Part shown: piece by piece, positions 18,417 to 27,216 of the stretch
Layout: each line of letters opens with the position of its first letter
Position numbering within the stretch: position 1 is the stretch's first letter
From: Acetobacter tropicalis
GTDB lineage: Bacteria > Pseudomonadota > Alphaproteobacteria > Acetobacterales > Acetobacteraceae
Assembly (NCBI RefSeq): GCF_001580915.1
Contig: NZ_LHZQ01000205.1
Span: 1-53,061, forward strand
Length of the DNA: 53,061 nt
Direction of reading: 5' to 3'
Notes under the pieces: model-generated
What the model saw: the letters and a program-made list of their open reading frames with translations, nothing else
Database searches by the model: none
What the model was told of the DNA's origin: nothing
Translations under genes and position numbers: made by a program

Positions 18417-19445
18417 ATGCCCTCAGCCACACAGTCCCCTCCCACAGGACGGCCCGAGGGCAACACGACCATCCGGTCCGGACACATTACTGAACATACG
18501 TTCCGCGCCATCAGCGCATGGCCTGTTCTGGCAACGTGTCTGGCATTGGGTATTGCCGGAGCGTGGCTGTTCTATCTTGTGGGCCAGCACATTGTGCCCT
18601 CACCCGGCCTCCCCATTATCGGCATTGCCTGCTTTCTACTGGCTTTTTTCCTACTCAAGGGCCTGATCATTCTTCAACCGAATGAAGCTGCAGTCTGCCT
18701 GTTGTTTGGCCGCTACAAGGGCACGCTCACGCAGGCCGGTTTCTGTTGGCTTAATCCACTTTATACACGCCAGAAACTCTCGCTGCGGCTCAAGACCCAG
18801 GAAACCGGCCCCCTGAAAGTGAATGATGCCGTAGGGAATCCGGTAGAGATTGGTGCTGTTATCATCTGGCGTGTATCAGAAGCAGCGCGCGCTACGCTGG
18901 AAGTGGATAATTACGGCCTTTACGTCTCCGCCCAGAGCGAAACAGCCCTCCGCCTGCTTGCCAGCCGCCACCCCTATGACCCCACCGAACAACAGGATGC
19001 GCTACCGACGAGGGACACTGGCACTGGCACTGGCACTGGCACTGGCACTGGCACTGGCACTGGCACACCGGCTTTTACTGAAGCGCTTTCATCAATAACC
19101 CTGCGTGATGGAAGCGATGTTCTGGCCAGTATTCTCCTGCAGGAATTGCAACTCCGCATGGCAGCCGTTGGGATAGATGTTGTGGAGGCGCGCATTTCTC
19201 ACTTGGCCTATGCACCGGAAATTGCAGGCGCAATGCTGCGCAAACAGGCCGCCAACGCCGTTATAGCCGCTCGCCGCGTCATCACCCAGGGTGCTGTCTC
19301 CATTATTGACGATGCACTGGCAGACCTTGAAGCCCGCATGGATCATCAACTCGCCCCCCAACAACGCGCCGCCATGATCTCCAACCTCCTGATTGTCCTG
19401 ATAGGAGACCGCGAAGCTACCCCTGTTGTGAATACAGGTTTGTAA
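18417..19445 (+). CDS. SPFH/band 7 membrane protein with a Thr-Gly repeat
   Basis: A 342-residue protein of the stomatin/prohibitin/flotillin superfamily. Two N-terminal hydrophobic segments (about residues 33-55 and 63-83) precede a band 7 domain that starts at LQPNEAAVCLLFGRYKGTL and includes NPLYTRQKLSLRL. The C-terminal helix (EIAGAMLRKQAANAVIAARR) resembles the oligomerisation region. Such proteins form membrane scaffolds, and the role here is unknown. A perfect 8-fold hexanucleotide repeat inserts eight Thr-Gly pairs in the middle of the domain, between the SRHPYDP segment and TEALSSITLRDG. ATG 18417 is chosen because AAGGA lies 8 bases upstream. No NfeD partner gene is adjacent. Confidence 0.82.
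   Translation: MPSATQSPPTGRPEGNTTIRSGHITEHTFRAISAWPVLATCLALGIAGAWLFYLVGQHIVPSPGLPIIGIACFLLAFFLLKGLIILQPNEAAVCLLFGRYKGTLTQAGFCWLNPLYTRQKLSLRLKTQETGPLKVNDAVGNPVEIGAVIIWRVSEAARATLEVDNYGLYVSAQSETALRLLASRHPYDPTEQQDALPTRDTGTGTGTGTGTGTGTGTPAFTEALSSITLRDGSDVLASILLQELQLRMAAVGIDVVEARISHLAYAPEIAGAMLRKQAANAVIAARRVITQGAVSIIDDALADLEARMDHQLAPQQRAAMISNLLIVLIGDREATPVVNTGL
19017..19064 (+). repeat. Hexanucleotide tandem repeat (ACTGGC)8 inside the SPFH gene
   Basis: Eight perfect copies of ACTGGC, flanked by partial copies. Each unit encodes Thr-Gly. Because the unit is a multiple of three, changes in copy number would alter protein length but keep the reading frame. Confidence 0.95.
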
Positions 19446-19513
19446 AAGGATTTTTTTGATGATGTTATTTTATTACAAACAATTTTTACTAATTAAAATC
19501 TAGAATACGAGAC

Positions 19514-19583
19514 TGCAGGATGCAGGATGCAGGATGCAGGATGCAGGATGCAGGATGCAGGATGCAGGATGCAGGATGCAGGA
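19514..19583 (+). repeat. Heptanucleotide tandem repeat (TGCAGGA)10
   Basis: Ten perfect head-to-tail copies of TGCAGGA in the spacer between the convergent SPFH and acyltransferase genes, 68 bases after the SPFH stop and 39 bases past the acyltransferase stop. No open frame or hairpin explains it. Perfect identity of all copies suggests recent expansion by replication slippage. Confidence 0.97.
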
Positions 19584-19622
19584 ACGCTTTAAGAAATATC
19601 CCCCGCTCACCACAATGAGAAA

Positions 19623-20701
19623 TTATGCATTTTTATTCACTATTTTTGTAAAAATACGTGATGCGCATTTTGATGAGGGTGTTTCTACAAATCTATATGA
19701 AAGATAACTTAAAAATGACACAACTGGCATCAAAACACATATAAAAAACAATGTAATATTAATCGCAGGATTTCCAATAAAACTTGAAAACATTTTTATA
19801 ACCACATAATGCCAAATATACATGGAAAATGATATTTTTCCCAAAAAAGAAAATATTACATTACCAAAAAGCACATTAGAAACTTTCGAGTTAGCAGCTG
19901 AAACAATAAGAAATGGCACCATGAAATATAAATATGGCTGCTTTACATATAAATCTTTGTATTCCATTGGCATGCAATCATAACCCGTTATTTTACCACC
20001 AAAATATGGAGAAAAAGGTAAAATAAGAAATAAAGCAACAAGAAAAATTAAGTTTTTCTTACCTCCTCTTTCATTTCTATTTTCATCAAAAAAGATATAA
20101 GAGAAAGACCCAAACAGAAAATATTGGAATGTAAATCCTATCCTGGTAAAATTAAAAGGCCAATATGTATAAAAATTAGTTGATCTAACAAATAAAAAAA
20201 GAAATAAACACACCATTAGAAATTTCATATTCCCAAATTTTTTAAAATACCACAAAATAGGGAATATTAAATAAAATACTATTTCAGGACCAATACTCCA
20301 AAAAACAACATCCCCCTTTATCAAAATAAAATTTAATAAAACTTCTTTAATAGATACTAATTCATTAAAGGCCAAAAAAAACTACTATCCACACCTAATG
20401 CGATGAATATTTTCTGATAAATATATAAAATTAGCAAAGAGATATAAAATAAGGGAATGACCCGTGAAAATCTTTTTACAAAAAATATTTTGATGTTTTT
20501 AACATTGAATTCCAAATTTCTTGTTACATGCATCATAAGAAAACCAGACAGCGCAAAAAATATTATAACCCCTAATGCGCCCGTCTGCTGCCCATACCGC
20601 CCTTTCACGCCTGCCTGTATCATATAATGAGCCATTATAACCAACAGGCATGCAATCCCACGTATACCATCAAGAGCTTTTAAATGATATTTGGCTAACA
20701 T
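19623..20701 (-). pseudogene. Acyltransferase family 3 gene, split by a frameshift in a poly(T) tract
   Basis: Two overlapping frames together make one O-acyltransferase of about 360 residues. The first (20701 to 20357, 114 residues) has LDGIRGIACLLVIMAHY, GVIIFFALSGFLMMH and FSRVIPLFYI. The second (about 20375 to 19623) continues with FWSIGPEIVFYLIFPILW and further membrane segments to the usual C-terminus. The frames meet in a run of eight T on the coding strand (complement of 20374-20381); one extra T would restore a single frame. Such enzymes O-acetylate surface sugars. The gene is far more AT-rich than its neighbours, pointing to horizontal origin. It may be phase variable, a decaying gene or a sequencing error. 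Confidence 0.8.
20374..20381 (-). repeat. Homopolymer T8 (coding strand) at the acyltransferase frameshift
   Basis: Eight consecutive A on the plus strand, read as T8 in the acyltransferase gene, exactly where the two reading frames cross. A tract of nine would join the frames through ...DSSFF-LAFNE...; as it stands, translation stops 15 bases later at TAG. Confidence 0.9.
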
Positions 20702-20901
20702 ATAAAAAATAATTCCTTGTCTTTATATTTACTTATCAAGCAGATCATATTCTTAAATCCGTTTTCCTACTAGATTCTATTATAAACCCATCATCATTAT
20801 CCTTTATAAAGTGAAATTTATTGCATTTTCAAAGTATTTATATAATTTATATTCCAATTACTTTCCATTCGATATTTCGATAAACTAAGATCATATTTTA
20901 C

Positions 20902-22086
20902 TCACCCCCGTCGTTCCGCCATTAGGGTCAGCACAGCCTCGGCAGCAGCATCCGCAGGCAATTTTCCTCCTGGCCCCTGCAAACCATTCAGAACCGTTTT
21001 GAAAGCCTCTTTCTGACTGTTTGCCATGTCAGGGTTTTCAAAAAGGGCCTTTACCGCGTTAGCCAGAACGGAAGGCGTGCATTGCTCCTGCAAAAGCTCC
21101 GGCACCACTGCTCGCCCGGCCAGTAGATTGACCATGGCCACATACGGCACCCGGATAAGCCGCCGCGCCATAAAGGCCGTAATGGGATTGACCCTATACG
21201 TGACCGCCATCGGCACGCCTGCCAACGCCAGTTCAAGGGTGGATGTGCCTGATTTGGTCAACGCAGCCCCTGCTGCCGCAAACGCATCATGCTTGTCTTG
21301 AACATCCGTCACAATTACCGGCCTTACAGGCCAGTTTGCCGTTTCACGCTCAACGGTGGCAGCCACCACGGGAGAGACAGGAATAACCGGCACCAGATCG
21401 GGCATATCCTTACGGAGCAGAGCCAGCATCTTGCCAAAAGCCGGCAACAGCCGCGGGGCTTCAGACCGTCGGCTGCCCGGCATCAACACCAGCACGCGCG
21501 CCGTGGGCTCCAGCTTGTGCCGTTGGTGAAAGCGGGCACCATCTCCATCCTGCGCGCCAGACTGAAGAACGGGGTGCCCCACAAAACGGGTCAACAGTCC
21601 ATGCCGACTGAAAAACGCTTCTTCAAAGGGAAGCAGGCACAGCAGTTCATCCCACAGGCCAGGGAACTCTTTGACGCGTTTTTGCCGCCATGCCCAAACC
21701 TGCGGAGCCACGTAATGAACCCGCAAAATCCCTTTATCGGTAATACGCCTAAGCAACCGCAACGCAAAACCGGGGCTATCAATGGTGATTACCAGATCAG
21801 GCTTTCGGGCAGCAATATCATCTACAGCCTCGTTCAGCCGAGCGGAAAGTGCGCGAAGCCGGGGCAGTATTTCCACCAGCCCCATGACAGCCAGATCACG
21901 CATGGGAAACAGGCTACGCAGCCCCTGCTCCTCCATCCGCACCCCGCCCACACCCACAAACCGCACAGCGGGATTACGTGTGCGCAGAGCCTGCATCAGG
22001 CGTGCGCCCAATACATCACCACTGGCCTCGCCTGCCAGAATCCAGATCAGGGGAGAAGAAGATTGGTCTGCCATACCTTCAGCCAT
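20902..22086 (-). CDS. lpxB: Lipid-A-disaccharide synthase
   Basis: Transfers 2,3-diacylglucosamine-1-phosphate from UDP to lipid X in lipid A synthesis, at the inner face of the membrane (GT19). Visible family blocks are ILAGEASGDVLGARL near the N-terminus, YVAPQVWAWRQKR, the donor-binding 'LVLMPGSRRSEAPRLLP' and 'ALTKSGTSTLELALAGVPM', and a late VPELLQEQCTP. Length is about 394 residues from the ATG at 22086. Other in-frame ATGs lie at 22110 and 22074 and none has a strong ribosome binding site, so the start is uncertain. The remaining lpx genes are not nearby. It sits immediately downstream of the fused ABC gene and may be cotranscribed. Confidence 0.93.
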   Translation of the reverse strand: MAEGMADQSSSPLIWILAGEASGDVLGARLMQALRTRNPAVRFVGVGGVRMEEQGLRSLFPMRDLAVMGLVEILPRLRALSARLNEAVDDIAARKPDLVITIDSPGFALRLLRRITDKGILRVHYVAPQVWAWRQKRVKEFPGLWDELLCLLPFEEAFFSRHGLLTRFVGHPVLQSGAQDGDGARFHQRHKLEPTARVLVLMPGSRRSEAPRLLPAFGKMLALLRKDMPDLVPVIPVSPVVAATVERETANWPVRPVIVTDVQDKHDAFAAAGAALTKSGTSTLELALAGVPMAVTYRVNPITAFMARRLIRVPYVAMVNLLAGRAVVPELLQEQCTPSVLANAVKALFENPDMANSQKEAFKTVLNGLQGPGGKLPADAAAEAVLTLMAERRG

Positions 22087-22115
22087 AAAGTGCTGTCCGG
22101 CATGGCACAATGGGG

Positions 22116-23990
22116 TCAGGCAATGACCGCCCGTTCCATACCCGGTACCCCCGTGCGCAGGGCCGAAACCACATACGCCTCAAATCCTGCCGGATTCTGG
22201 GAGAAACGCTGTAAATCTGCCTGCTTCAATGTCATGCGCACACGCCCACCTTCCAGAAGCAGACCATAGGTGCAGGATGTTAGTAAGATTGTGGGCTCAT
22301 GCAGGGTTGTAATCAGCAAATAGTCTGACTGCGCCATGTCCCGTAAAACCTGCTTCAGATCAAACAGCGAGACAGGGTCCAGCCAGTTGAAAGGCTCATC
22401 CAGCAGCACAATGCGTTGCCCGCCCACAAACGCGCAATACAGCGCCAGCCTCTGTTTCATGCCTGCGGAATAATGTGCCACGGGCCGCGCCCAGAACCGT
22501 TCGAGCCCTAAGGCCTCCCGCAATGCCGCAAGAGCCTGTGTCTGATCTGCCTCTGCCGTCTGCGCCGCCACCAGATCAGAAACCATACGGCCCGTTAGAT
22601 CAGACGGGAGGCACGCTGCGTCTGGCATGAATCCAATCCGCTGCGCCAGCGCGCTACGGGATGCCTCATGCGCTTCTCCGTCGAGGAGAATACTGCCCGA
22701 TAGCAAGGAAAGGCGGCCACCAAGTGTCTTCAACAAAGTCGTTTTACCAGACCCATTGGCCCCAATAATACCGACCCAGCCCGGTCCTGCCATTTCAAGC
22801 TGCTCAATCTGCACCAGCGCCTGGCCACCAGCCCCGCAGATCACATCATGCAGCACTACTGTTAGCGAAGGAGGAAATGCAGTCATGAAAGGGCCATCCA
22901 TAAACGCTGCTGATTCCGCCGCCAGAGATAAGCAAGTCGGAAAAACGCCACCAAAACCAGCAGACCAGAGGAAATAGTCACACACAAGACAGCTAAGGCA
23001 CCAGAAAACCCAAGGGCCATTTCTGCTCGGTTTTTTTGGAAAAACACGATAATGAAGGGTCACAAAAACGGAAAAGAACAGCGCAAGACCAGATAGAACA
23101 AGCCATGCCTGCACGGCCACCAGAAGGCAGGCCGGAAACAGAATAACCGGGAGAAGCGCAGCGCCACTTACTACAGCCAGCCGCTTCACCATGGCTTTGA
23201 CAACCGTGGCCATTGGTTCACCCATCATGGTACCAAATGCAGCCCGCTCCCCACTCTGTGCCGGAAGAACAACAAACGGAATGACCCCGTATCCGATGAA
23301 GAACACTAACCAAAGGGAATGAGTAAAATACCACTGCCCCGTTATCCCCAATCCCACCGCGATGAAGGCAGTAACGCCACACATCCATGGCAAAGAAGTC
23401 CATTTAGGCAGGCCCTGTACCCTAAACTGCCTATTAGGCTGAGAAGATTTATCCTCAGAAGGAAGAACTCTGCCCGTTTTCTGAGCGAAAAACTGTGGTT
23501 CCAGCGCAAGAAAAAATCCCAGACCGAAAAACCATACCCCAAGGCATCCCGATGCCACAGGTGCCGTTATGGAAACATGCCATAAACAAGCAGCCGTGCT
23601 CACAAATGCAAATGCCCCTATATTTGCCACGATACGATAGGCCATCCGCTGCCGCACATTCAGTATGGCAACGGTGACAACAGAATGCCCCTCCAAGCGT
23701 CGTACTCGGGAGGTGATCATCATATTCGCCACCACGTTTGTGGCAGCACACACAGCCAACACCACTTCAGCAGGAATGAAATGACGGGGTTGGCTGGCAG
23801 ACCAAGCTACCACGCCCAAACTGCTTACAACCAGAAGCACAATGAGAAACAGGATGTCTCTCTTGCGGCTTATCATGTCCCTGATGATGGCAGACACTAA
23901 AACCCACTCATAATAAACAAGAAAGAAGGGTGTCATTCTGAAATCCGGCCTGACCTCTGCATCCTGAGACAGTGAATGAGCACTGTTCAT
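22116..23990 (-). CDS. ABC transporter with permease and ATPase in one chain
   Basis: A 624-residue protein. Residues 40-345 hold about eight hydrophobic segments, and 375-600 a complete ATP-binding domain. The Walker A is GANGSGKT at 410-417, the signature is a variant SAGMKQ at 508-513 and the Walker B is LLDEP at 529-533. The permease part does not look like the six-helix exporter domain that usually precedes an ATPase; it is closer to an ABC-2-style membrane protein, so the fusion is uncommon. Substrate is unknown; adjacency to lpxB hints at envelope lipid or glycan. The ATG at 23990 has GGAA 8 bases upstream, but an ATG at 23936 is also possible. A palindrome spans the first start. Confidence 0.7.
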   Translation of the reverse strand: MNSAHSLSQDAEVRPDFRMTPFFLVYYEWVLVSAIIRDMISRKRDILFLIVLLVVSSLGVVAWSASQPRHFIPAEVVLAVCAATNVVANMMITSRVRRLEGHSVVTVAILNVRQRMAYRIVANIGAFAFVSTAACLWHVSITAPVASGCLGVWFFGLGFFLALEPQFFAQKTGRVLPSEDKSSQPNRQFRVQGLPKWTSLPWMCGVTAFIAVGLGITGQWYFTHSLWLVFFIGYGVIPFVVLPAQSGERAAFGTMMGEPMATVVKAMVKRLAVVSGAALLPVILFPACLLVAVQAWLVLSGLALFFSVFVTLHYRVFPKKPSRNGPWVFWCLSCLVCDYFLWSAGFGGVFPTCLSLAAESAAFMDGPFMTAFPPSLTVVLHDVICGAGGQALVQIEQLEMAGPGWVGIIGANGSGKTTLLKTLGGRLSLLSGSILLDGEAHEASRSALAQRIGFMPDAACLPSDLTGRMVSDLVAAQTAEADQTQALAALREALGLERFWARPVAHYSAGMKQRLALYCAFVGGQRIVLLDEPFNWLDPVSLFDLKQVLRDMAQSDYLLITTLHEPTILLTSCTYGLLLEGGRVRMTLKQADLQRFSQNPAGFEAYVVSALRTGVPGMERAVIA

Positions 23991-23996
23991 TCACTT
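23971..23996. promoter_or_regulatory. 9-bp palindrome spanning the start codon of the fused ABC gene
   Basis: A perfect inverted repeat, AGTGAATGA at 23971-23979 and TCATTCACT at 23988-23996, with a 7-base spacer. It includes the proposed ATG (complement of 23988-23990). In RNA the stem would sequester the start codon; in DNA it could be an operator. Confidence 0.5.
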
Positions 23997-24122
23997 TATT
24001 CCATGGAAACACCAAAATGGCCATTCAGTGCTTTCCCTTACATTTCGTGCTGTTCCAAGATAAACAGAGCCTCCTTTTACGCCCATGACCTTAACGGCTC
24101 CATTTCCTGAGAAAGGACTCTC

Positions 24123-25595
24123 GTGACTGTTAGCCAATACCTGAAAGAGTGGACGGAAGATCCCGTCAGAAACGTGCTTGCGGGCATGGTGGGCACCTTC
24201 GCACTTATTCCGGAAGTCATTGCGTTTTCCTATGCTGCCGGTGTAGCGCCTGAAGTTGGGCTGTATGCTTCTTTTGTTATCAGCGTCGCCATCGCCATTA
24301 CGGGTGGTAGACCAGGCATGATTTCAGGCGCGGCGGGTTCTGTTGCTCTGGTGGCGGCAGATTTGGTGCACGGCCATGGTTTTCAATATCTGCTGCTGGC
24401 CACGTTACTGGCTGGGGCTATACAGGTCCTGTTCGGCCTGTTCAAACTTCAGAACATGATGCGTTTTGTCTCGCGTGAAGTGGCAACCGGCTTTGTCAAC
24501 GCGCTGGCCATCCTGATTTTTTCGGCCCAGATTCCGCAAATGATCCATGTAAGCTGGCAAACTTATGCACTGATCGCTCTGGGGCTTGGCATTGTTTATT
24601 TGCTGCCGCGCCTTACAACACGCATCCCCTCCCCGCTCATCTGCATTGTGGTGCTAACCGGTCTGACCATGGCGTACCCCATGCCCGTGCATGTGGTGGC
24701 TGATCTGGGCCCGCTGCCAACAGGGCTGCCTTCCTTCACCATGCCGCATGTTCCGCTCACGCTGGAAACAGTCAAAATTGTGCTGCCCTACGCATTCGCC
24801 ATGGCCATGGTGGGTGTGCTGGAATCTCTCATGACAGCAGGCGTAGTTGATGAAATGACCGACACGCACAGCAATAAACGCATGGAATGCACCGGGCTTG
24901 GTCTTTCCAATATTCTGGTTGGTCTGTTCGGCGGCATGGCTGGATGTGGCATGATCGGGCAGACGGTGGGCAACCTACGCTACGGGGGACGGGGACGGCT
25001 TTCCACCTTTACCGCAGGGGCTTTTCTTCTTCTGTTGCTTGTCGTGCTCCATAATTTTGTGGCTCAGGTGCCCGTTGCAGCGCTGGTTGCCATTATGATC
25101 ATGGTATCTGTCAGCACATTTTCCTGGTCTTCCCTGCATGATCTTATCCGCCACCCGCGGCTGTCTTCCACAGTTATGCTGGCAACGGTCATAGTGGTGG
25201 TATTGACGCATGACCTTGCAGCCGGCGTCGCTTGCGGCGTTCTGCTAAGCGGCCTGTTTTTTTCCTTTCAGGTCATGCAGCTTTTGCAGATTAATGCCAG
25301 CCTGAGCCCGGACGGAGGGACGCGAACCTATCATGTTCACGGACAACTCTTTTTTGCATCCACAACCATTCTGACAGATGCCATTGATTTTCAGGATGCT
25401 TCCCCGCATGTGATCCTGGATTTAGGCGCTGCCCGCCTATGGGACATCAGCGCCGCAGATGCTCTGGAAAAACTGGTCTCGCGTCTACAGGCTCGCGGAA
25501 AAACTGTGCAGATTATCCATGCGGATGAACGCGCAGCCCGCTTACTAAAGGCGCTGGGGCATGAGACGTTGCTGGCTGATACGCAGGCCGCGTAA
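24123..25595 (+). CDS. SulP-family inorganic anion transporter with STAS domain
   Basis: A 490-residue inner-membrane transporter. The N-terminal region has RNVLAGMVGTFALIPEVIAFS, AGVAPEVGLYASF and GGRPGMISGAAGSVALV, the usual SulP helices 1-3 pattern. About ten to twelve membrane segments end near residue 385. A C-terminal STAS domain follows (about 395-485), with HVILDLGAARLWDISAADAL. Members carry sulfate, bicarbonate or dicarboxylates; the substrate here is unknown. The GTG start follows GAGAAAGGA. It is divergent from the fused ABC gene and ends before a bidirectional terminator. Confidence 0.9.
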   Translation: MTVSQYLKEWTEDPVRNVLAGMVGTFALIPEVIAFSYAAGVAPEVGLYASFVISVAIAITGGRPGMISGAAGSVALVAADLVHGHGFQYLLLATLLAGAIQVLFGLFKLQNMMRFVSREVATGFVNALAILIFSAQIPQMIHVSWQTYALIALGLGIVYLLPRLTTRIPSPLICIVVLTGLTMAYPMPVHVVADLGPLPTGLPSFTMPHVPLTLETVKIVLPYAFAMAMVGVLESLMTAGVVDEMTDTHSNKRMECTGLGLSNILVGLFGGMAGCGMIGQTVGNLRYGGRGRLSTFTAGAFLLLLLVVLHNFVAQVPVAALVAIMIMVSVSTFSWSSLHDLIRHPRLSSTVMLATVIVVVLTHDLAAGVACGVLLSGLFFSFQVMQLLQINASLSPDGGTRTYHVHGQLFFASTTILTDAIDFQDASPHVILDLGAARLWDISAADALEKLVSRLQARGKTVQIIHADERAARLLKALGHETLLADTQAA

Positions 25596-25624
25596 AAAAC
25601 AGCCTACATACCTCTCTTATGCAA

Positions 25625-25661
25625 AAAAGCCGGACCATGTTTCCCGCGTGGTCCGGCTTTT
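25625..25661. terminator. Bidirectional rho-independent terminator between sulP-type gene and sthA
   Basis: A perfect 13-bp inverted repeat (25625-25637 with 25649-25661; core AGCCGGACCA/TGGTCCGGCT) with an 11-base loop and A/T runs on both sides, between two convergent genes. Confidence 0.9.
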
Positions 25662-25680
25662 CTTATTGTTCTTGATCTTC

Positions 25681-27141
25681 TCAGTCCATTTTTGCACCTC
25701 TTTCAGGCGCAGATGTTTCTGGGGCTATGGCAGGCGGCTCTCCATCCTGCCGAGGTGTCATACGGTTCCAGACATCCAATGCGGCAATCTTATAAGCTTC
25801 GGCAAATGTTGGGTAATTGAAGGTGGCTTCAATAAAATATTCAAAACTGCCACCAAAGTTCAGAACAGCTTGGCCGATATGGATCAGTTCTGTTGCTGCC
25901 TCTCCTACAATATGCACACCAAGAAGCCGATGAGTTTCAAGACAGACAATAATTTTCAGAAACCCTGCCGTTTCTCCCATGATCTGGCCGCGCGATGTTT
26001 CACGAAAACGCGCTATACCGGTTTCATAAGCGATCTTCTTTTTCTGAACTTCTTCTTCTGCCAAACCAACCGTGGAAATTTCTGGCACTGAATAAATACC
26101 ATACGGGAAAAACGTTGGTGCTGGCGGCACAGCGTATCCACAGGCATGACAGGCCGCTATCCGCCCTTGCTCCATGGAAGTGGATGCCAGGGCCGGGAAG
26201 CCAATCACGTCTCCTGTTGCATAAATATGTGGCACTTCGGTCTGAAAGGAGTGGGCATCCACTTTCAAACGTCCTCGCCCGTCCGCGCTCAAACCCGCGG
26301 CAGCCAGATTAAGGTCAGCCGTCGCCCCTTGGCGTCCACCGGTATAAAGAAGCAGTTCCCCGCGCACGCGCCGCCCACCTTCAAGCAGAGCTACAGGCTG
26401 CTCGTCCTCAATCACGATTGATTCCAGAGCACATCCGAGACGAAAATTCACACCCCTGTCTCGCAACTGCTGCACAAAATCCTGAACAATTTCCCGGTCT
26501 ATAAAATCCAGAATGTGGTCACGCTGATCCACAATGGTAACGCGCACATCAAGAGCGCTGAAAATGGTGGCATATTCAATTCCGATCACGCCACCCCCAA
26601 TCACAACAAGAGAGCGCGGAATGTGCTCCAGACAGACCATGCCATCGCTATCAATGACATATTTTCCATCAAACGGAATATGGTCAGGCCGATGCGGAAC
26701 TGAGCCTACAGCAATCACCACAGCCCTGCCGCTCACACGCCGAGGTGCTACCCCGTCTCCTGTAATCTCAACTGTATGCGGATCAACAAAACGGGCTGCA
26801 CCGTACGCCACCTCAATTCCATTGCGTGAAAACTGATGCTCCAGAACATCAATTTTATCAGAAAGTGTTTTACCCATACGCCTGCCCAGATCATGCGCAT
26901 TGATATGTTGCTTGACGCGATAGCTGAAGCCGTAAATGCCACGCTCCCGCCAGCCGGTCAGATTAAGCACCGTTTCCCGCAAGGTTTTGGAGGGAATAGT
27001 GCCAGTATGAACAGAAACACCCCCTATTCTGCCCTCCCGCTCTATTACCAATACGGATTTCCCGAACTTGGAGGCCTGCACTGCTGCCCGCCGCCCTGAT
27101 GGACCGCTGCCAATAACTATCAGGTCATACGCCTTGTTCAT
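25681..27141 (-). CDS. sthA: Soluble (Si-specific) NAD(P)+ transhydrogenase
   Basis: FAD enzyme that moves hydride between NADPH and NAD+, balancing the two pools. The 486-residue product has the FAD-binding GSGPSG at 11-16, a second Rossmann motif GGGVIGIEYA and the FAD motif IYATGDVIGFP. It belongs to the pyridine nucleotide-disulfide oxidoreductase family, but the redox-active CxxxxC is absent: the position reads GGVSVHTGTIPSKTLR, with Val where E. coli SthA has its single Cys. This excludes lipoamide or glutathione reductase. Its C-terminal tail is Pro/Glu-rich. The ATG start has GAGGGG 5 bases upstream. Confidence 0.88.
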   Translation of the reverse strand: MNKAYDLIVIGSGPSGRRAAVQASKFGKSVLVIEREGRIGGVSVHTGTIPSKTLRETVLNLTGWRERGIYGFSYRVKQHINAHDLGRRMGKTLSDKIDVLEHQFSRNGIEVAYGAARFVDPHTVEITGDGVAPRRVSGRAVVIAVGSVPHRPDHIPFDGKYVIDSDGMVCLEHIPRSLVVIGGGVIGIEYATIFSALDVRVTIVDQRDHILDFIDREIVQDFVQQLRDRGVNFRLGCALESIVIEDEQPVALLEGGRRVRGELLLYTGGRQGATADLNLAAAGLSADGRGRLKVDAHSFQTEVPHIYATGDVIGFPALASTSMEQGRIAACHACGYAVPPAPTFFPYGIYSVPEISTVGLAEEEVQKKKIAYETGIARFRETSRGQIMGETAGFLKIIVCLETHRLLGVHIVGEAATELIHIGQAVLNFGGSFEYFIEATFNYPTFAEAYKIAALDVWNRMTPRQDGEPPAIAPETSAPERGAKMD

Positions 27142-27216
27142 GACGGCCCCTCACGAGTTAACTCTCTCTGAACAAGGACGTTCATGCAGGGAGGCGGTTG
27201 CCTTGTAGGGTGACGA

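Noticed and set aside
21289-22269. 326-codon plus-strand open frame opposite lpxB
   Set aside because: Antisense shadow; His/Gln/Arg-rich and without a family.
25681-27141. Possibility that the sthA product is a lipoamide or glutathione reductase
   Set aside because: The redox-active cysteine pair is absent and the local motif matches soluble transhydrogenases.
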